Under the pieces are notes generated by a model. It had not been told where the DNA came from. It was given only the letters and a program-made list of their open reading frames with translations, and searched no databases. The translations under genes and the position numbers were made by a program. Below, one piece after another: positions 50,315 through 59,579 of a DNA stretch of 64,000 nucleotides (within the stretch, counting starts at the first letter, position 1; every line of letters begins with the position of its first letter). The DNA comes from Flavobacterium panacagri. GTDB taxonomy: Bacteria > Bacteroidota > Bacteroidia > Flavobacteriales > Flavobacteriaceae. The DNA is taken from the NCBI RefSeq assembly GCF_030378165.1, contig NZ_CP119766.1, positions 4,154,001 to 4,218,000 of the forward strand, given 5' to 3'.

Positions 50315-53300
50315 TTAAATATTATTAAGATTCTGCAGTGTAACAACTGCTTTGTTGTAAGCGTTCAATGCGTCTAGATATTCACTTTTAATTGTAATGG
50401 CTTGATTTACGACCAAAACCCACTGCAGATAATCAATATCTCCATTGTAAAGCTGACTGCTTGAAGCTTCGATAATCGTTTGAGCATTTTTTAATCCTTC
50501 TTTTTCATAATACTCTAAACTTTCCTGATACTTTTTCACTTCCCTATCCGCATTCTCAATAGCAGTTTTCACTTCAATTTTAGCGGCTTCGGAAAGTGCT
50601 TCATAACTTTCGTATTCTGCTTTTGCGGCACGTTTGCGTTCAGACTGACTCGTAAAGAAAATTGGAATAGACAAACCAGCATTGATGTAATTAAATCTTT
50701 GTGAACTATCATAATAAACTTCCTGACCTGAAGTATTAGTTTGAGTCCCGATAATACTCAAATTATTATAACCTAAAGTGATTTCAGGAAGCAGTTTGGC
50801 ACTTTCTGTTTTCCATCTCCATTTTGCTGCTTCCGATTCATATTGTGAACGCTGTACAATAGGTAGATTTTCTGCTTTCAGATTTTCAACTAAAGACTGA
50901 TTTAAAACCGTTTTTGATTTTTCATTTTTAGGAGCATATTCAACTTTATCCTGAAGAATCGCATTAAATGAATTTAAAGCAATTTCTAAATCACGATTTA
51001 CCATTACCAGCTGATTGCTGTAAAATTGTCGGGCAGATTGTGAAGCACTTTTTTCTAAAACATTTGCTTCTCCTGCTTTAAATCTTAAATCCGATTTCTT
51101 TTCCATAATTCGGTAAATCGAATCGGCATAGACTAAAAGTTCTCTTTTACTTTGAAGCCATAAGTAATCGTAATAAATATTTCTGACTCTGGTTTTAATT
51201 TCCTGAGAAGTCAGCTGCACTTCTGTCTTGGCTTTATTAAAATCAGCCTGAAGTGCTTTTTTCTGATTGCTGTAAACAGTGGGAAAAGCAAAAGTCTGAC
51301 TGATTCCAAATCTAGTATCTTTTTGAGCACTATTAAACTGACCGTAATCGGCATCGATTTGTGTTTGCGGAAGATTATATCCCGTTTTTTGCAAATGACT
51401 TTTTGACTGTTCGTTTAACTTAGCCGATTTAACCGTTCTGTTATTCTGAATCGCAACTGAAATCGATTCATCCAGCGAGATTGGTAATTGCTGTGCATTT
51501 GCCATATTACCAATAAAAAGGATAGTCAATAAAATGGTTAGATTATTCATATGTTTTTTTCTTTTTTTAGAAAATCCTTTAGCATGATACGTCATCAAAT
51601 AAATAGCCGGAAGTACAAAAAGCGTTAAAAGAGTAGCTGTTACCAATCCGCCGATCACGACAGTTGCCAGCGGACGCTGTACCTCTGCTCCTGCTCCGTT
51701 GCTTAATGCCATTGGAAGAAATCCAAGCGAAGCAACCGCCGCAGTCATTAAAACAGGACGTAATCTATTTTTGGTTCCTAAAAGGATAATATCAAAAGGA
51801 TTTGTGATTTCACCGTGTTTTTGTATTCTATTGAATTCAGAGATTAATACAATTCCGTTTAATACCGCAACTCCAAAAAGCGCAATAAAACCAACTCCAG
51901 CCGAAATACTAAATGGCATATCTCGCATAACTAAGGCAAAAACACCTCCAATTGCAGATAACGGAATAGCGGTAAAAATGATAATTCCTTCTTTAAATGA
52001 TCTAAAGGCAAAATACAACAAAGCGAAAATCATTAATAAAGCAGCTGGAACAGCAACTCCCAATCTTGCTTTTGCCTGCTGTAAATTCTCAAAAGCACCA
52101 CCGTAAGTAATATAATAACCTGGATCAAATTTAATTTGTTTATTGACCTTCTGTTGTAATTCTTCTACAATAGACTGCACATCTCTACCTCGAACATTAA
52201 ATCCAACGATGATTCTTCTTTTTGCATTTTCACGCTGAATCTGATTTGGGCCTTCCACTTCATCTACTTTTGCTACTTGATAAAGCGGAATCTGCATACC
52301 TGAAGGAGTTGCAATTAACAGATTACGAACATCTTCAATTCCTTTTCTGCCATTGTCTTCCACACGAACCACCATATCGAAACGTTTTTCTCCTTCATAA
52401 ATGCTTCCCGCAACGGCCCCTGCAAAGGCGGCATTAATCGTAGCATTTACATCGGCAACTCGTAAACCGTATTTTGCCATTTCTGCCCAGTTATAATCGA
52501 TTACGATCTGTGGCATTCCTGTAACTTTTTCAACATAAAGATCCGCTGCACCTTGAACAGTTTTGCTAATTGCGCCTAACTTTTCGGCATATTCTGAGAG
52601 TTTCTGTAAATCTTCTCCGTAGATCTTACAAACCAAATCCTGCTTTGCTCCTGTCATTAATTCGTTAAAACGCATTTGAACAGGAAACTGAAAACCAGTT
52701 GTCACTCCAGGCGCAATTCGTTTAACAGTCTTGGTCATTTTATCGGCTAATTCAGGAAACGAAGAAGCACTTGTCCATTCTGATTTGTCTTTTAGAACAA
52801 TAATCATATCCCCACCCTCGATTGGCATTGGATCGGTTGGAATTTCCGCGCTACCAATTCTGGAAACTACTTGTTGTACTTCTGGAAATTCTTTTTTCAG
52901 TTCTTTCGATATTTTTTCGATTGTTTCAGTTGTCGTAGAAAGGTTGGTTCCTAATAACAATCGAGTTTCAACTGCAAAATCTCCTTCTTCCAATTGTGGA
53001 ATGAATTCTCCTCCCATTCTTCCAAACAAAACAACAGCAATTCCGAAAAGCACAAAAGCTGAAATAACAATAGCTTTTCTAATGCCTAATGCTTTAGTCA
53101 GCCAGCCTTCATAAGCATTTTCTAACCTTTCCATAATTCGGTCTGAAAGATTCTTTTTATGACTTATTTTTTTACTTAGAAATAAAGCGCTAACCATTGG
53201 CACATAAGTAAGCGACAGAATAAAAGCTCCCAAAATGGCAAAAGCAACAGTCTGTGCCATTGGCTTAAACATTTTACCTTCGATTCCCTGCAACGAAAGA

Positions 53301-54691
53301 ATTGGCAGATAAACAATCAGAATAATGATTTGCCCAAAAACGGCGGCATTCATCATACGTGCGGCAGATCCTGTGACTTCTTTATCCATTTCGTCCTGCG
53401 AAATAGAATCGATTACTTTGTACTTTTTAGAACTATGAAGATGATGCAGAATAGCTTCTACAATAATTACAGCTCCATCGACTATTAATCCAAAATCTAA
53501 TGCGCCAAGACTCATTAAGTTACCGCTTACGCCAAAAGTATTCATCATAATAATGGCAAAAAGCATCGCTAATGGTATAACCGAAGCCACAATAAATCCG
53601 GCTCTAAGGTTTCCGAGGAATAAAACTAAAATCAGAACAACAATCAAAGCACCTTCAATTAAGTTCTTTTCGACAGTTCCAATGGCATTATCCACCATTT
53701 TGGTTCTGTCCAGAAATGGTTCGATTTTTAAACCTTCTGGAAGGATTTTTTCGATTTCGGCGATTTTGTCTTTTACGTTAACAATAACATTATTGGCGTT
53801 TTCTCCTTTCAACATCATTACAATCCCGCCGACAGATTCTCCAAACTCATCAGTAGTTAAAGCACCATAACGAATGGCTGAAGAAATTTTGACATCGGCA
53901 ATATCTTTCACTAAAATCGGAAGACCGCCTTGCGTGCTTTTCACTACAATGTTTTCAATATCTTTAATGCTTTTCGCTAAACCTGTACTTCTGATGTAAG
54001 ATACAGTTGGGCCTTTTTCAATATACGCTCCTCCAGTGTTTTCGTTGCTGCTGTTTAAAGCCGTAAAAACTTCACTAATGGTTAGATTTTGCGCTTTCAA
54101 TCTCGCAGGATTTACGGCAATTTCATATTGTTTTAACTTCCCTCCAAAAGTCGAAACATCAGCAATTCCAGCAGTTCCTAAAAGCTGTCTTCTGATTGTC
54201 CAATCTTGAATTGTTCTTAAATCTTCTAAAGAATATTTTTCTTCAAAACCTGGCTTTGGTTTTAAAACATATTGATAGATTTCTCCTAAACCAGTTGTAA
54301 CTGGAGCCATTTCTGGTCGATTGGCATTTCGGTCAATTTCTACTTGCTGGAGTCTTTCTGTTATCTGCTGTCTTGCCCAATACACATCGGCATCGTCTTC
54401 AAAAACAACGCTGACTAATGAAAGTCCGAAACGCGAAATACTCCTGCTTTCTTTAAGATGCGGAATATTGCTAATGGCTTGTTCTATTGGGAAAGTGATT
54501 AGTCTTTCTACGTCTTCAGCACCAAGTGAAGGCGCTGTAGTAATAATTTGCACCTGATTGTTTGTGATGTCCGGCACGGCATCAATTGGTAATTGGGTAA
54601 CCTCATACACACCGTAGATAATCCACAGCAATGTAAAGATTCCAATTGCCAGTTTGTTCTTAACTGAGAACTGAATTACTTTATTAAGCAT
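50315..54691 (-). CDS. CusA/CzcA-type heavy-metal RND pump fused to a TolC-like outer-membrane factor
   Basis: The first 1040 residues are a complete heavy-metal RND pump: 12 spans and the proton-relay motif LDFGLIVDGAVIIVEA near residue 400, with the conserved GGEFIPQLEEGDFA and ISVFALVMRDM-type regions. From about residue 1048 a second signal-peptide-like start (MNNLTILLTILFIGNMANAQ) opens a TolC/CusC-type outer-membrane efflux domain of about 410 residues, ending in helices such as SSSQLYNGDIDYLQWVLVV. The fusion gives 1458 aa, a form common in Bacteroidota. The gap upstream (81 bases) is followed by a small gene that may be part of the operon. Metal specificity is unknown. Confidence 0.93.
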   Translation of the reverse strand: MLNKVIQFSVKNKLAIGIFTLLWIIYGVYEVTQLPIDAVPDITNNQVQIITTAPSLGAEDVERLITFPIEQAISNIPHLKESRSISRFGLSLVSVVFEDDADVYWARQQITERLQQVEIDRNANRPEMAPVTTGLGEIYQYVLKPKPGFEEKYSLEDLRTIQDWTIRRQLLGTAGIADVSTFGGKLKQYEIAVNPARLKAQNLTISEVFTALNSSNENTGGAYIEKGPTVSYIRSTGLAKSIKDIENIVVKSTQGGLPILVKDIADVKISSAIRYGALTTDEFGESVGGIVMMLKGENANNVIVNVKDKIAEIEKILPEGLKIEPFLDRTKMVDNAIGTVEKNLIEGALIVVLILVLFLGNLRAGFIVASVIPLAMLFAIIMMNTFGVSGNLMSLGALDFGLIVDGAVIIVEAILHHLHSSKKYKVIDSISQDEMDKEVTGSAARMMNAAVFGQIIILIVYLPILSLQGIEGKMFKPMAQTVAFAILGAFILSLTYVPMVSALFLSKKISHKKNLSDRIMERLENAYEGWLTKALGIRKAIVISAFVLFGIAVVLFGRMGGEFIPQLEEGDFAVETRLLLGTNLSTTTETIEKISKELKKEFPEVQQVVSRIGSAEIPTDPMPIEGGDMIIVLKDKSEWTSASSFPELADKMTKTVKRIAPGVTTGFQFPVQMRFNELMTGAKQDLVCKIYGEDLQKLSEYAEKLGAISKTVQGAADLYVEKVTGMPQIVIDYNWAEMAKYGLRVADVNATINAAFAGAVAGSIYEGEKRFDMVVRVEDNGRKGIEDVRNLLIATPSGMQIPLYQVAKVDEVEGPNQIQRENAKRRIIVGFNVRGRDVQSIVEELQQKVNKQIKFDPGYYITYGGAFENLQQAKARLGVAVPAALLMIFALLYFAFRSFKEGIIIFTAIPLSAIGGVFALVMRDMPFSISAGVGFIALFGVAVLNGIVLISEFNRIQKHGEITNPFDIILLGTKNRLRPVLMTAAVASLGFLPMALSNGAGAEVQRPLATVVIGGLVTATLLTLFVLPAIYLMTYHAKGFSKKRKKHMNNLTILLTILFIGNMANAQQLPISLDESISVAIQNNRTVKSAKLNEQSKSHLQKTGYNLPQTQIDADYGQFNSAQKDTRFGISQTFAFPTVYSNQKKALQADFNKAKTEVQLTSQEIKTRVRNIYYDYLWLQSKRELLVYADSIYRIMEKKSDLRFKAGEANVLEKSASQSARQFYSNQLVMVNRDLEIALNSFNAILQDKVEYAPKNEKSKTVLNQSLVENLKAENLPIVQRSQYESEAAKWRWKTESAKLLPEITLGYNNLSIIGTQTNTSGQEVYYDSSQRFNYINAGLSIPIFFTSQSERKRAAKAEYESYEALSEAAKIEVKTAIENADREVKKYQESLEYYEKEGLKNAQTIIEASSSQLYNGDIDYLQWVLVVNQAITIKSEYLDALNAYNKAVVTLQNLNNI

Positions 54692-54772
54692 AATGTATTA
54701 ATTAAAAAAATAATAAATGAGCCACTGGAAACGATACGTCTCAGTCACTTCAATAAAAATTTTAAAAAATAA

Positions 54773-55150
54773 TTATGCGATTGGAGGTCTAAAAAGGGAA
54801 AGCAGATTTGGATCTGAAAAAAGATCAGATCTGTAAGTTGGTATTTTTAATTGTGGTAATTCTGGATTGAAAGGAAGCGGCAATAAATCTTTGTCGTCTA
54901 AAATAAATACAAAGTGAAACGAACTGCTGCTGATTGTTTTAAAAGGAAGCTGCATATCACGATCATCATCATTATCATTTAAATCTTCTCCCCAATAATG
55001 CATCGATAAGAAATCAACAAAACTCACGTTTTGCAGTTTTTTGTGCTCTTGATAGTGCTCAATCAGTATTGGTAATTTATAAAACTGCTGTACAAAACTG
55101 CTGTTTGAGGCAATAAGAAGGATAAATATGTAGACAATTGTTTTTCGCAC
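54773..55150 (-). CDS. Small exported protein upstream of the metal efflux genes, GTG start
   Basis: A GTG start (55150) is used, because a stop codon lies only five codons upstream in frame and no ATG is available. The 125-residue product has a hydrophobic N-terminus (KTIVYIFILLIASNSSFVQQ) that fits a signal peptide, then polar DNDDDRD (a possible metal-binding acidic patch) and a short Pro-rich end (LLSLFRPPIA). Proteins of this kind precede czcA-type genes in Bacteroidota, but have no named role. A -7 box TAAATTTG (55155-55162, minus) ends four bases before the GTG, implying a leaderless transcript starting at the start codon. Confidence 0.65.
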   Translation of the reverse strand: MRKTIVYIFILLIASNSSFVQQFYKLPILIEHYQEHKKLQNVSFVDFLSMHYWGEDLNDNDDDRDMQLPFKTISSSSFHFVFILDDKDLLPLPFNPELPQLKIPTYRSDLFSDPNLLSLFRPPIA

Positions 55151-55154
55151 GAGG

Positions 55155-55162
55155 CAAATTTA
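55155..55162 (-). promoter_or_regulatory. -7 promoter box adjoining a GTG start
   Basis: Read on the minus strand, TAAATTTG fits TAnnTTTG and is followed by CCTC and the GTG start codon, leaving essentially no 5' leader. A T-rich stretch lies at the -33 position. Confidence 0.5.
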
Positions 55163-55287
55163 ACTTAAATTCTATAAAACGCCACTATTTAAAGAGAATT
55201 GAATGTTTCTTTTAACGATTTAGAAATATTGAAAGGCATTTTTGTAGAATTACATTTTATTTCAATACTATTTTATAGAGTAAAAGA

Positions 55288-55327
55288 AAAAACGAGCTAA
55301 ATTCTTAAAGATTTCAACCCGTTTTCT
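55288..55327 (-). terminator. possible terminator of the frameshifted lipoprotein gene
   Basis: On the minus strand, AAAACGGG and CTCGTTTT pair loosely around a 25-base loop and a T-run follows, a few bases after the stop at 55333. Pairing is weak. Confidence 0.35.
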
Positions 55328-55332
55328 AGTTT

Positions 55333-55874
55333 TTAAAATTTTCTGTATTCTACTCCATTTGCATCGGCATACGGAAGAAGTAAATCCATCATTTTTGATT
55401 GCTTTTGATCTAAAATTATACCTTTTGTATTGTCAAGCTTTTTGGCGGCTGCATCTATTTCTTCATCGCTTTGCCTTCATCAATCATTCGGGCAATCATC
55501 ATAAAGTCTTTGTTTTGAATTTCGTCTGCATATTCAAACAATTCGATTCCAGCTTTTATAATTGGTTCTGCTTCTTCTGTTGAATTTAAGTTTTTTATTC
55601 TTCGAATATCTTCTTTAAAAGTATTGGCATAAGCATATTTTACCACTTCTACACAGGTTGCTTTTTTCATGCTTTTTCCATCTTCTGTTGGGAGCTGTAA
55701 GGTTCCATTCACCTTGTGCTGGCGGAATTCTTTAAAGACTCTTTCAAAACTTGACGGAATTTTATTGGCATTTAATCCAATTGTATTAAAAATCTGGTCT
55801 GGGCTATCATTGCTAAGTTTACATGAAATTCCAGTAATCAAAACTATTAAAAATAAAAAGCTTTTGGTTTTCAT
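55333..55874 (-). pseudogene. Lipoprotein gene with a one-base frameshift
   Basis: The protein starts as a lipoprotein (MKTKSFLFLIVLITGISC, lipid cysteine 18), with an uncharacterised helical domain. In the given sequence the frame ends at 55455 (139 aa, last residues IDEGKAMKK). One base added to the A-run at 55470-55472 (minus strand) would extend it without a stop for 43 more codons: SDEEIDAAAKKLDNTKG, then SKMMDLLLPYADANGVEYRK and a TAA at 55333. The extension has normal codon use and amphipathic composition, which points to a real frameshift (natural or a sequencing error). The full protein would be about 179 aa. I recognise no family. Confidence 0.7.
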
Positions 55875-55895
55875 GAGAGTCTATCTTTAGATGGT

Positions 55896-56417
55896 TTAGT
55901 TTTTAAGCTCTAAATGTACCGCATCTATGAGCTTATCTATTTTTTGTAATACAAAATTCTCGTATGCTGCTTGAATTTCTACACTTATTCGTCCAGAACT
56001 AAATCCTTCACTTATTCTGTAATTTTTCACAAAGTGGCTTTTATTAGCTCCTAAAGCATAATACCAGCTTCCCATTTCTGATTGCACAAATATAACAGCT
56101 TCATCGAGTTTCATTATTTTCTTTTTCGAAAATAACGGACTCTGTTTGTAAACTGCATTTTGTGTAACTACAAAAGTATACTGGATTTTTGATCCAATTT
56201 GAATATCATATAAACTGTGTAAAACGAAATATATTATCAGTACATAAATAACACCTCGCATCACATCATCAAAATAATGATCCAAAAAAAGTAAAGCGAT
56301 AATGCAGGCTGTAATTCCAGCCAAAAACCACTTTGACAACTTTAGTGTTGTTTTATTTGGATACAAAGAAAAAGAATTTTGAGTTTCCTCGATATTATAT
56401 CTTTCGCGAATGTTCAT
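55896..56417 (-). CDS. Membrane protein with PH-like domain, function unknown
   Basis: Two adjacent membrane helices (about residues 29-46 and 52-70) are followed by a C-terminal domain of about 100 residues (TFVVTQNAVYKQSPLFSKKK, EMGSWYYALGAN) with the strand pattern of bacterial PH-like (YcxB/YdbT-type) domains. Its start overlaps the upstream gene's stop by 23 bases, and that gene has a similar layout, so the two may be related and act together. A family match is not certain. Confidence 0.55.
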   Translation of the reverse strand: MNIRERYNIEETQNSFSLYPNKTTLKLSKWFLAGITACIIALLFLDHYFDDVMRGVIYVLIIYFVLHSLYDIQIGSKIQYTFVVTQNAVYKQSPLFSKKKIMKLDEAVIFVQSEMGSWYYALGANKSHFVKNYRISEGFSSGRISVEIQAAYENFVLQKIDKLIDAVHLELKN

Positions 56418-56862
56418 TTAGTTTTACAATTTCATTGATTTCATTAATTAATCGCTGGATTGATCTTGTGGTAAAAGCTTGAGCAATTCCAGTACATTTT
56501 TCTTTATTGTTTTTCATATAATAAAGATTTAAACACACATTGGTCGTAATTAGATAGTGCTTGATTTTTACCAATTCAAAATTTACAAAATCAGAAAACA
56601 GAATCTGAACAGGTTTATTAATCAATCCGTTTTTTATAATAAATTCATTTCGGTCTAAATCTATAACAAAACGCTGTGACCAGATTGAAATAAAACAAAG
56701 AACTGTTAGAATTCCAAAAATCCAGATTACAGCTGTGTTCTTATAATAAATTCCCCCAATTGTAAACGCTAACATACCGCCAACAACCAACAGACCGAAA
56801 CCATATTGTCTTTTCATGGTATACTGATTTCCGTCTTTCACAAATTCCTTTAATGTTGTCAT
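56395..56862 (-). CDS. Membrane protein with two spans and PH-like domain, function unknown
   Basis: The reading frame is open from 56949, but the first part overlaps the next gene; the ATG at 56862 gives a sensible 155-aa protein (MTTLKEFVKDGNQYTMKRQ) and lies two bases from the end of the upstream gene. It has two membrane spans (about residues 20-60) followed by a domain starting RFVIDLDRNEFIIKNGL, of PH-like strand pattern. Its gene is followed by a neighbour with the same layout, overlapping by 23 bases. I recognise no named family. Confidence 0.55.
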   Translation of the reverse strand: MTTLKEFVKDGNQYTMKRQYGFGLLVVGGMLAFTIGGIYYKNTAVIWIFGILTVLCFISIWSQRFVIDLDRNEFIIKNGLINKPVQILFSDFVNFELVKIKHYLITTNVCLNLYYMKNNKEKCTGIAQAFTTRSIQRLINEINEIVKLNEHSRKI

Positions 56863-56863
56863 C

Positions 56864-57313
56864 TTAGTCAATTTTAACGCCATCAATAACCAAAGTATCA
56901 CAGATAAGCGACATATAAGCACTGTTATAATCTGCTGTGATCTGATCACTTAGAGAATCGATTTTTCCTTTTGTAAAATCAAATTTTCTAGTTGGCTGTT
57001 TTCCATAAGTATCTGTCATGGTTATTTGCCCGTCAATTCCAGCTTTGTTTTTCATGAAAGCAGCCAATAAAGCAATATCTTGTTTTTCAAAATCAAGAGA
57101 AAAATAATAGTTGTTTTTAATTTCGTTTGTTTCGGAATTGATTACTGATTTTGTAAAAGAAAAAGTAGCCGATCTAACCGCACCTTTTACCACTTTGTTC
57201 CCATCTTTCAGAGAAATTTCAATTTTAATACGTTTATCTTCCTGCTGTCCATACGTTAAAGCAGATAAAAATAGACAAGCTATAAGCAGTGATGTAAAAA
57301 TTTTCTTATTCAT
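56864..57313 (-). CDS. Exported protein of unknown function
   Basis: The 149-residue product has a signal peptide (MNKKIFTSLLIACLFLSAL, cleavage near TYGQQ). The mature part is rich in lysine, aspartate and beta-strand-like stretches (KIEISLKDGNKVVKGAVRSA, YYFSLDFEKQD), with no cysteine motif except one near the C-terminus (LICDTLVIDGVKID). It is the first gene of a four-gene minus-strand set with the two PH-like membrane proteins and the frameshifted lipoprotein, with overlaps or short gaps, so they may work together in the envelope. No family is recognised. Confidence 0.6.
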   Translation of the reverse strand: MNKKIFTSLLIACLFLSALTYGQQEDKRIKIEISLKDGNKVVKGAVRSATFSFTKSVINSETNEIKNNYYFSLDFEKQDIALLAAFMKNKAGIDGQITMTDTYGKQPTRKFDFTKGKIDSLSDQITADYNSAYMSLICDTLVIDGVKID

Positions 57314-57585
57314 AATTTAAGGGTTTAAAAAAAAATTAATAACAACAAGATTACTACTAAGATCGAGCTGCTACAATTCGGAATTGGCAAATGGAGTCTT
57401 TAGATTTTTATTTGGTAATGCTATGCTTTTATCAAGAAAAGAAATTTTAGAAACAGCTTAAAAAACAGGACTTCACAAGACTTTTCTATTAAAAAATGAC
57501 GGCTCTTTTTTTTGGTCAGTCAATTCTCAATTTGTACTTTGGCTATAATTACCACTATATGTACATAAAAAATACTTTTAATCTG

Positions 57586-59577
57586 ATGAATAACAGCCAT
57601 TCAAAATGGTTATTTTTCCTATTTATTTTATTCTTTTCTTATTCTAATGCTCAGGAAGTTTCTTCTATAGAAAAAATAGTGGCTTACGGCTATTCCAAAC
57701 GTTTTTCAGATTCATCTGCCAGCAAAAAAATACAGCTTCAGGCTTTGGAACTAGCTAAAAAAAGAAAAAATATAGACGATGAAGTAATTTGCTATTCTTA
57801 TCTGGCACTTACACAAAGACGTTTGCTCCATTTAAAAGAATTTGCCCGTTATGCAGACACCGCTTATATTCTAGCCGAAAAAACAAATAAAATACGAGTT
57901 AAAGCTTTTGCTTCTTTGGCCCAAGGAGCTTTAAAATCTTATATCGATGATAAACCTCAAGCACTGGAAAATCTTTTAACAGCTTACAAACTTTTTGCTA
58001 AAATAAAGGCTCACGACCAATGTGCTAAGGTTGCTTCGGATATTTCGTATCTATTTTCTCCAGCCTCACCAGAAAAAGTAAGGAAATATTCTTGGGAAGC
58101 TTTAGAACATGCTGCAAAAGCAAGAGATCCTGAAAGTCAATTGTATGCCCGACTTGCTTTTGGCGGTTATTTGACTGATCGATTAGAATTAGGATTTAAA
58201 GAAGAATGGAAAGCTGCTTTAAACTTCTTTAAGGAAACCGTTACTTATGCTGAAAGAAATACTCACGATATCATCAGTAAAAGCAACATTGGAATTGCTT
58301 ACGTTAATTTGGCAGATCTTTATTCAAAAGGCCCAAAACCTATTGATGAAAGTGCAATGTTGGAAAACCTAGAAAAGGCAACTGCAATTGCACAAGAATA
58401 CAATATAAAAATCATTTACAGAAGTGCTATTGGTCTGCAGGGAATGTATTATACCGAAAAAGGAGATTATACAAAAGCTGAATTATTATTTATTGAAGGA
58501 ATTAAATACCAAAAAAGTCTTCCTTATACTGACAATTATTTATTAGCCACCTTTTACAATTGCCTTAAAGAGGTTGCTGTTAAACGACAAGATTACGAGG
58601 CCTATTATTCTTATGATACTTTGTATACTAAATACAATCAGTTAAAATACAATGAAAGCACCCAGAAGCTTTTGCAAAATGCCGATGCGAGATATGAATC
58701 TTCCAAAAAAATAGAACGAATCAAACAGCTTGAACTTGAAAATGAACTAGAAGAGCAGAATAAACTTTTAGGTTATGGTATAGCAGGCGTTTTATTGATC
58801 GGGCTTGTCTTTATGTTTCGTTCCTACTATTTCAGGCAGCGTTATTACTTAAAAAGAGAAGAAATTCTAAAACAGGAACAGGCCAATAGTGAACTTAAGG
58901 TGCAATTAATGGAAAAAGAAACAATTGAAAACCTTGCTGCAAGACTTTCATTGGAAAGAAGATTGCTGCGTTCGCAGATGGATCCGCATTTTATCTTTAA
59001 TGCTTTAGGAAATATTCAAAGTATGATTCTGCAAAAAGATACTATTCCAGCGGTTTCTTATTTAAATAAATTTGCTAAACTCACACGCCAGATCTTGGAA
59101 CAATCGAGAAAAGAAACTATTTCTCTGGAAGAAGAAATTAATACTCTTAAAAATTATATTGAGTTACAGCAGCTGCGTCTTAATAATAGTTTTGAATATA
59201 ACATTGTATGCGATGAATCGGTGGAAGATGGAATATTGATCCCGCCATTATTAATTCAGCCCTTTATAGAAAATTCAGTCGAACATGGCTTAAAGCCAAA
59301 GCCAAAAGAAGAAAAAGGATTATTGCAGCTTAATTTCACACAGCAAACCGATCAGAAAAATCTAATTTGTGTTATTAAAGATAATGGAATTGGTCTCGCT
59401 GCTTCACGTAAACTTAAAATAAAAGAAAACCATCAATCGCTGTCTACTACTATTACAGACGAAAGATTAGCTAAAATGCAAAAAGAATATCCATCAGCGG
59501 GATTTCAGGTTTTAGAAAAAGAATCCGAAAACGGTGAAACCGGCTGTATCGTTATTATTAACATTCCAATCCTATAA
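57586..59577 (+). CDS. LytS-type sensor histidine kinase with TPR-like N-terminus
   Basis: The frame is open from 57496, but the ATG at 57586 begins a standard signal peptide (MNNSHSKWLFFLFILFFSYS, cleavage near NAQ); the 57559 ATG is a second option. The exported part (about residues 25-380) is made of TPR-like helical repeats. One membrane helix follows near residue 400 (LLGYGIAGVLLIGLVFMFRS), then a coiled coil and the histidine kinase domain of the LytS/YehU type: phosphorylated His468 in RSQMDPHFIFNAL, and the ATPase part with PPLLIQPFIENSVEHGL and DNGIGL. It is followed after two bases by its LytTR regulator. Confidence 0.92.
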   Translation: MNNSHSKWLFFLFILFFSYSNAQEVSSIEKIVAYGYSKRFSDSSASKKIQLQALELAKKRKNIDDEVICYSYLALTQRRLLHLKEFARYADTAYILAEKTNKIRVKAFASLAQGALKSYIDDKPQALENLLTAYKLFAKIKAHDQCAKVASDISYLFSPASPEKVRKYSWEALEHAAKARDPESQLYARLAFGGYLTDRLELGFKEEWKAALNFFKETVTYAERNTHDIISKSNIGIAYVNLADLYSKGPKPIDESAMLENLEKATAIAQEYNIKIIYRSAIGLQGMYYTEKGDYTKAELLFIEGIKYQKSLPYTDNYLLATFYNCLKEVAVKRQDYEAYYSYDTLYTKYNQLKYNESTQKLLQNADARYESSKKIERIKQLELENELEEQNKLLGYGIAGVLLIGLVFMFRSYYFRQRYYLKREEILKQEQANSELKVQLMEKETIENLAARLSLERRLLRSQMDPHFIFNALGNIQSMILQKDTIPAVSYLNKFAKLTRQILEQSRKETISLEEEINTLKNYIELQQLRLNNSFEYNIVCDESVEDGILIPPLLIQPFIENSVEHGLKPKPKEEKGLLQLNFTQQTDQKNLICVIKDNGIGLAASRKLKIKENHQSLSTTITDERLAKMQKEYPSAGFQVLEKESENGETGCIVIINIPIL

Positions 59578-59579
59578 AA

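Noticed and set aside
51699..54557. Several open frames on the plus strand across the RND pump gene
   Set aside because: They are antisense shadows of a gene with strong motifs and show no family features or start context of their own.
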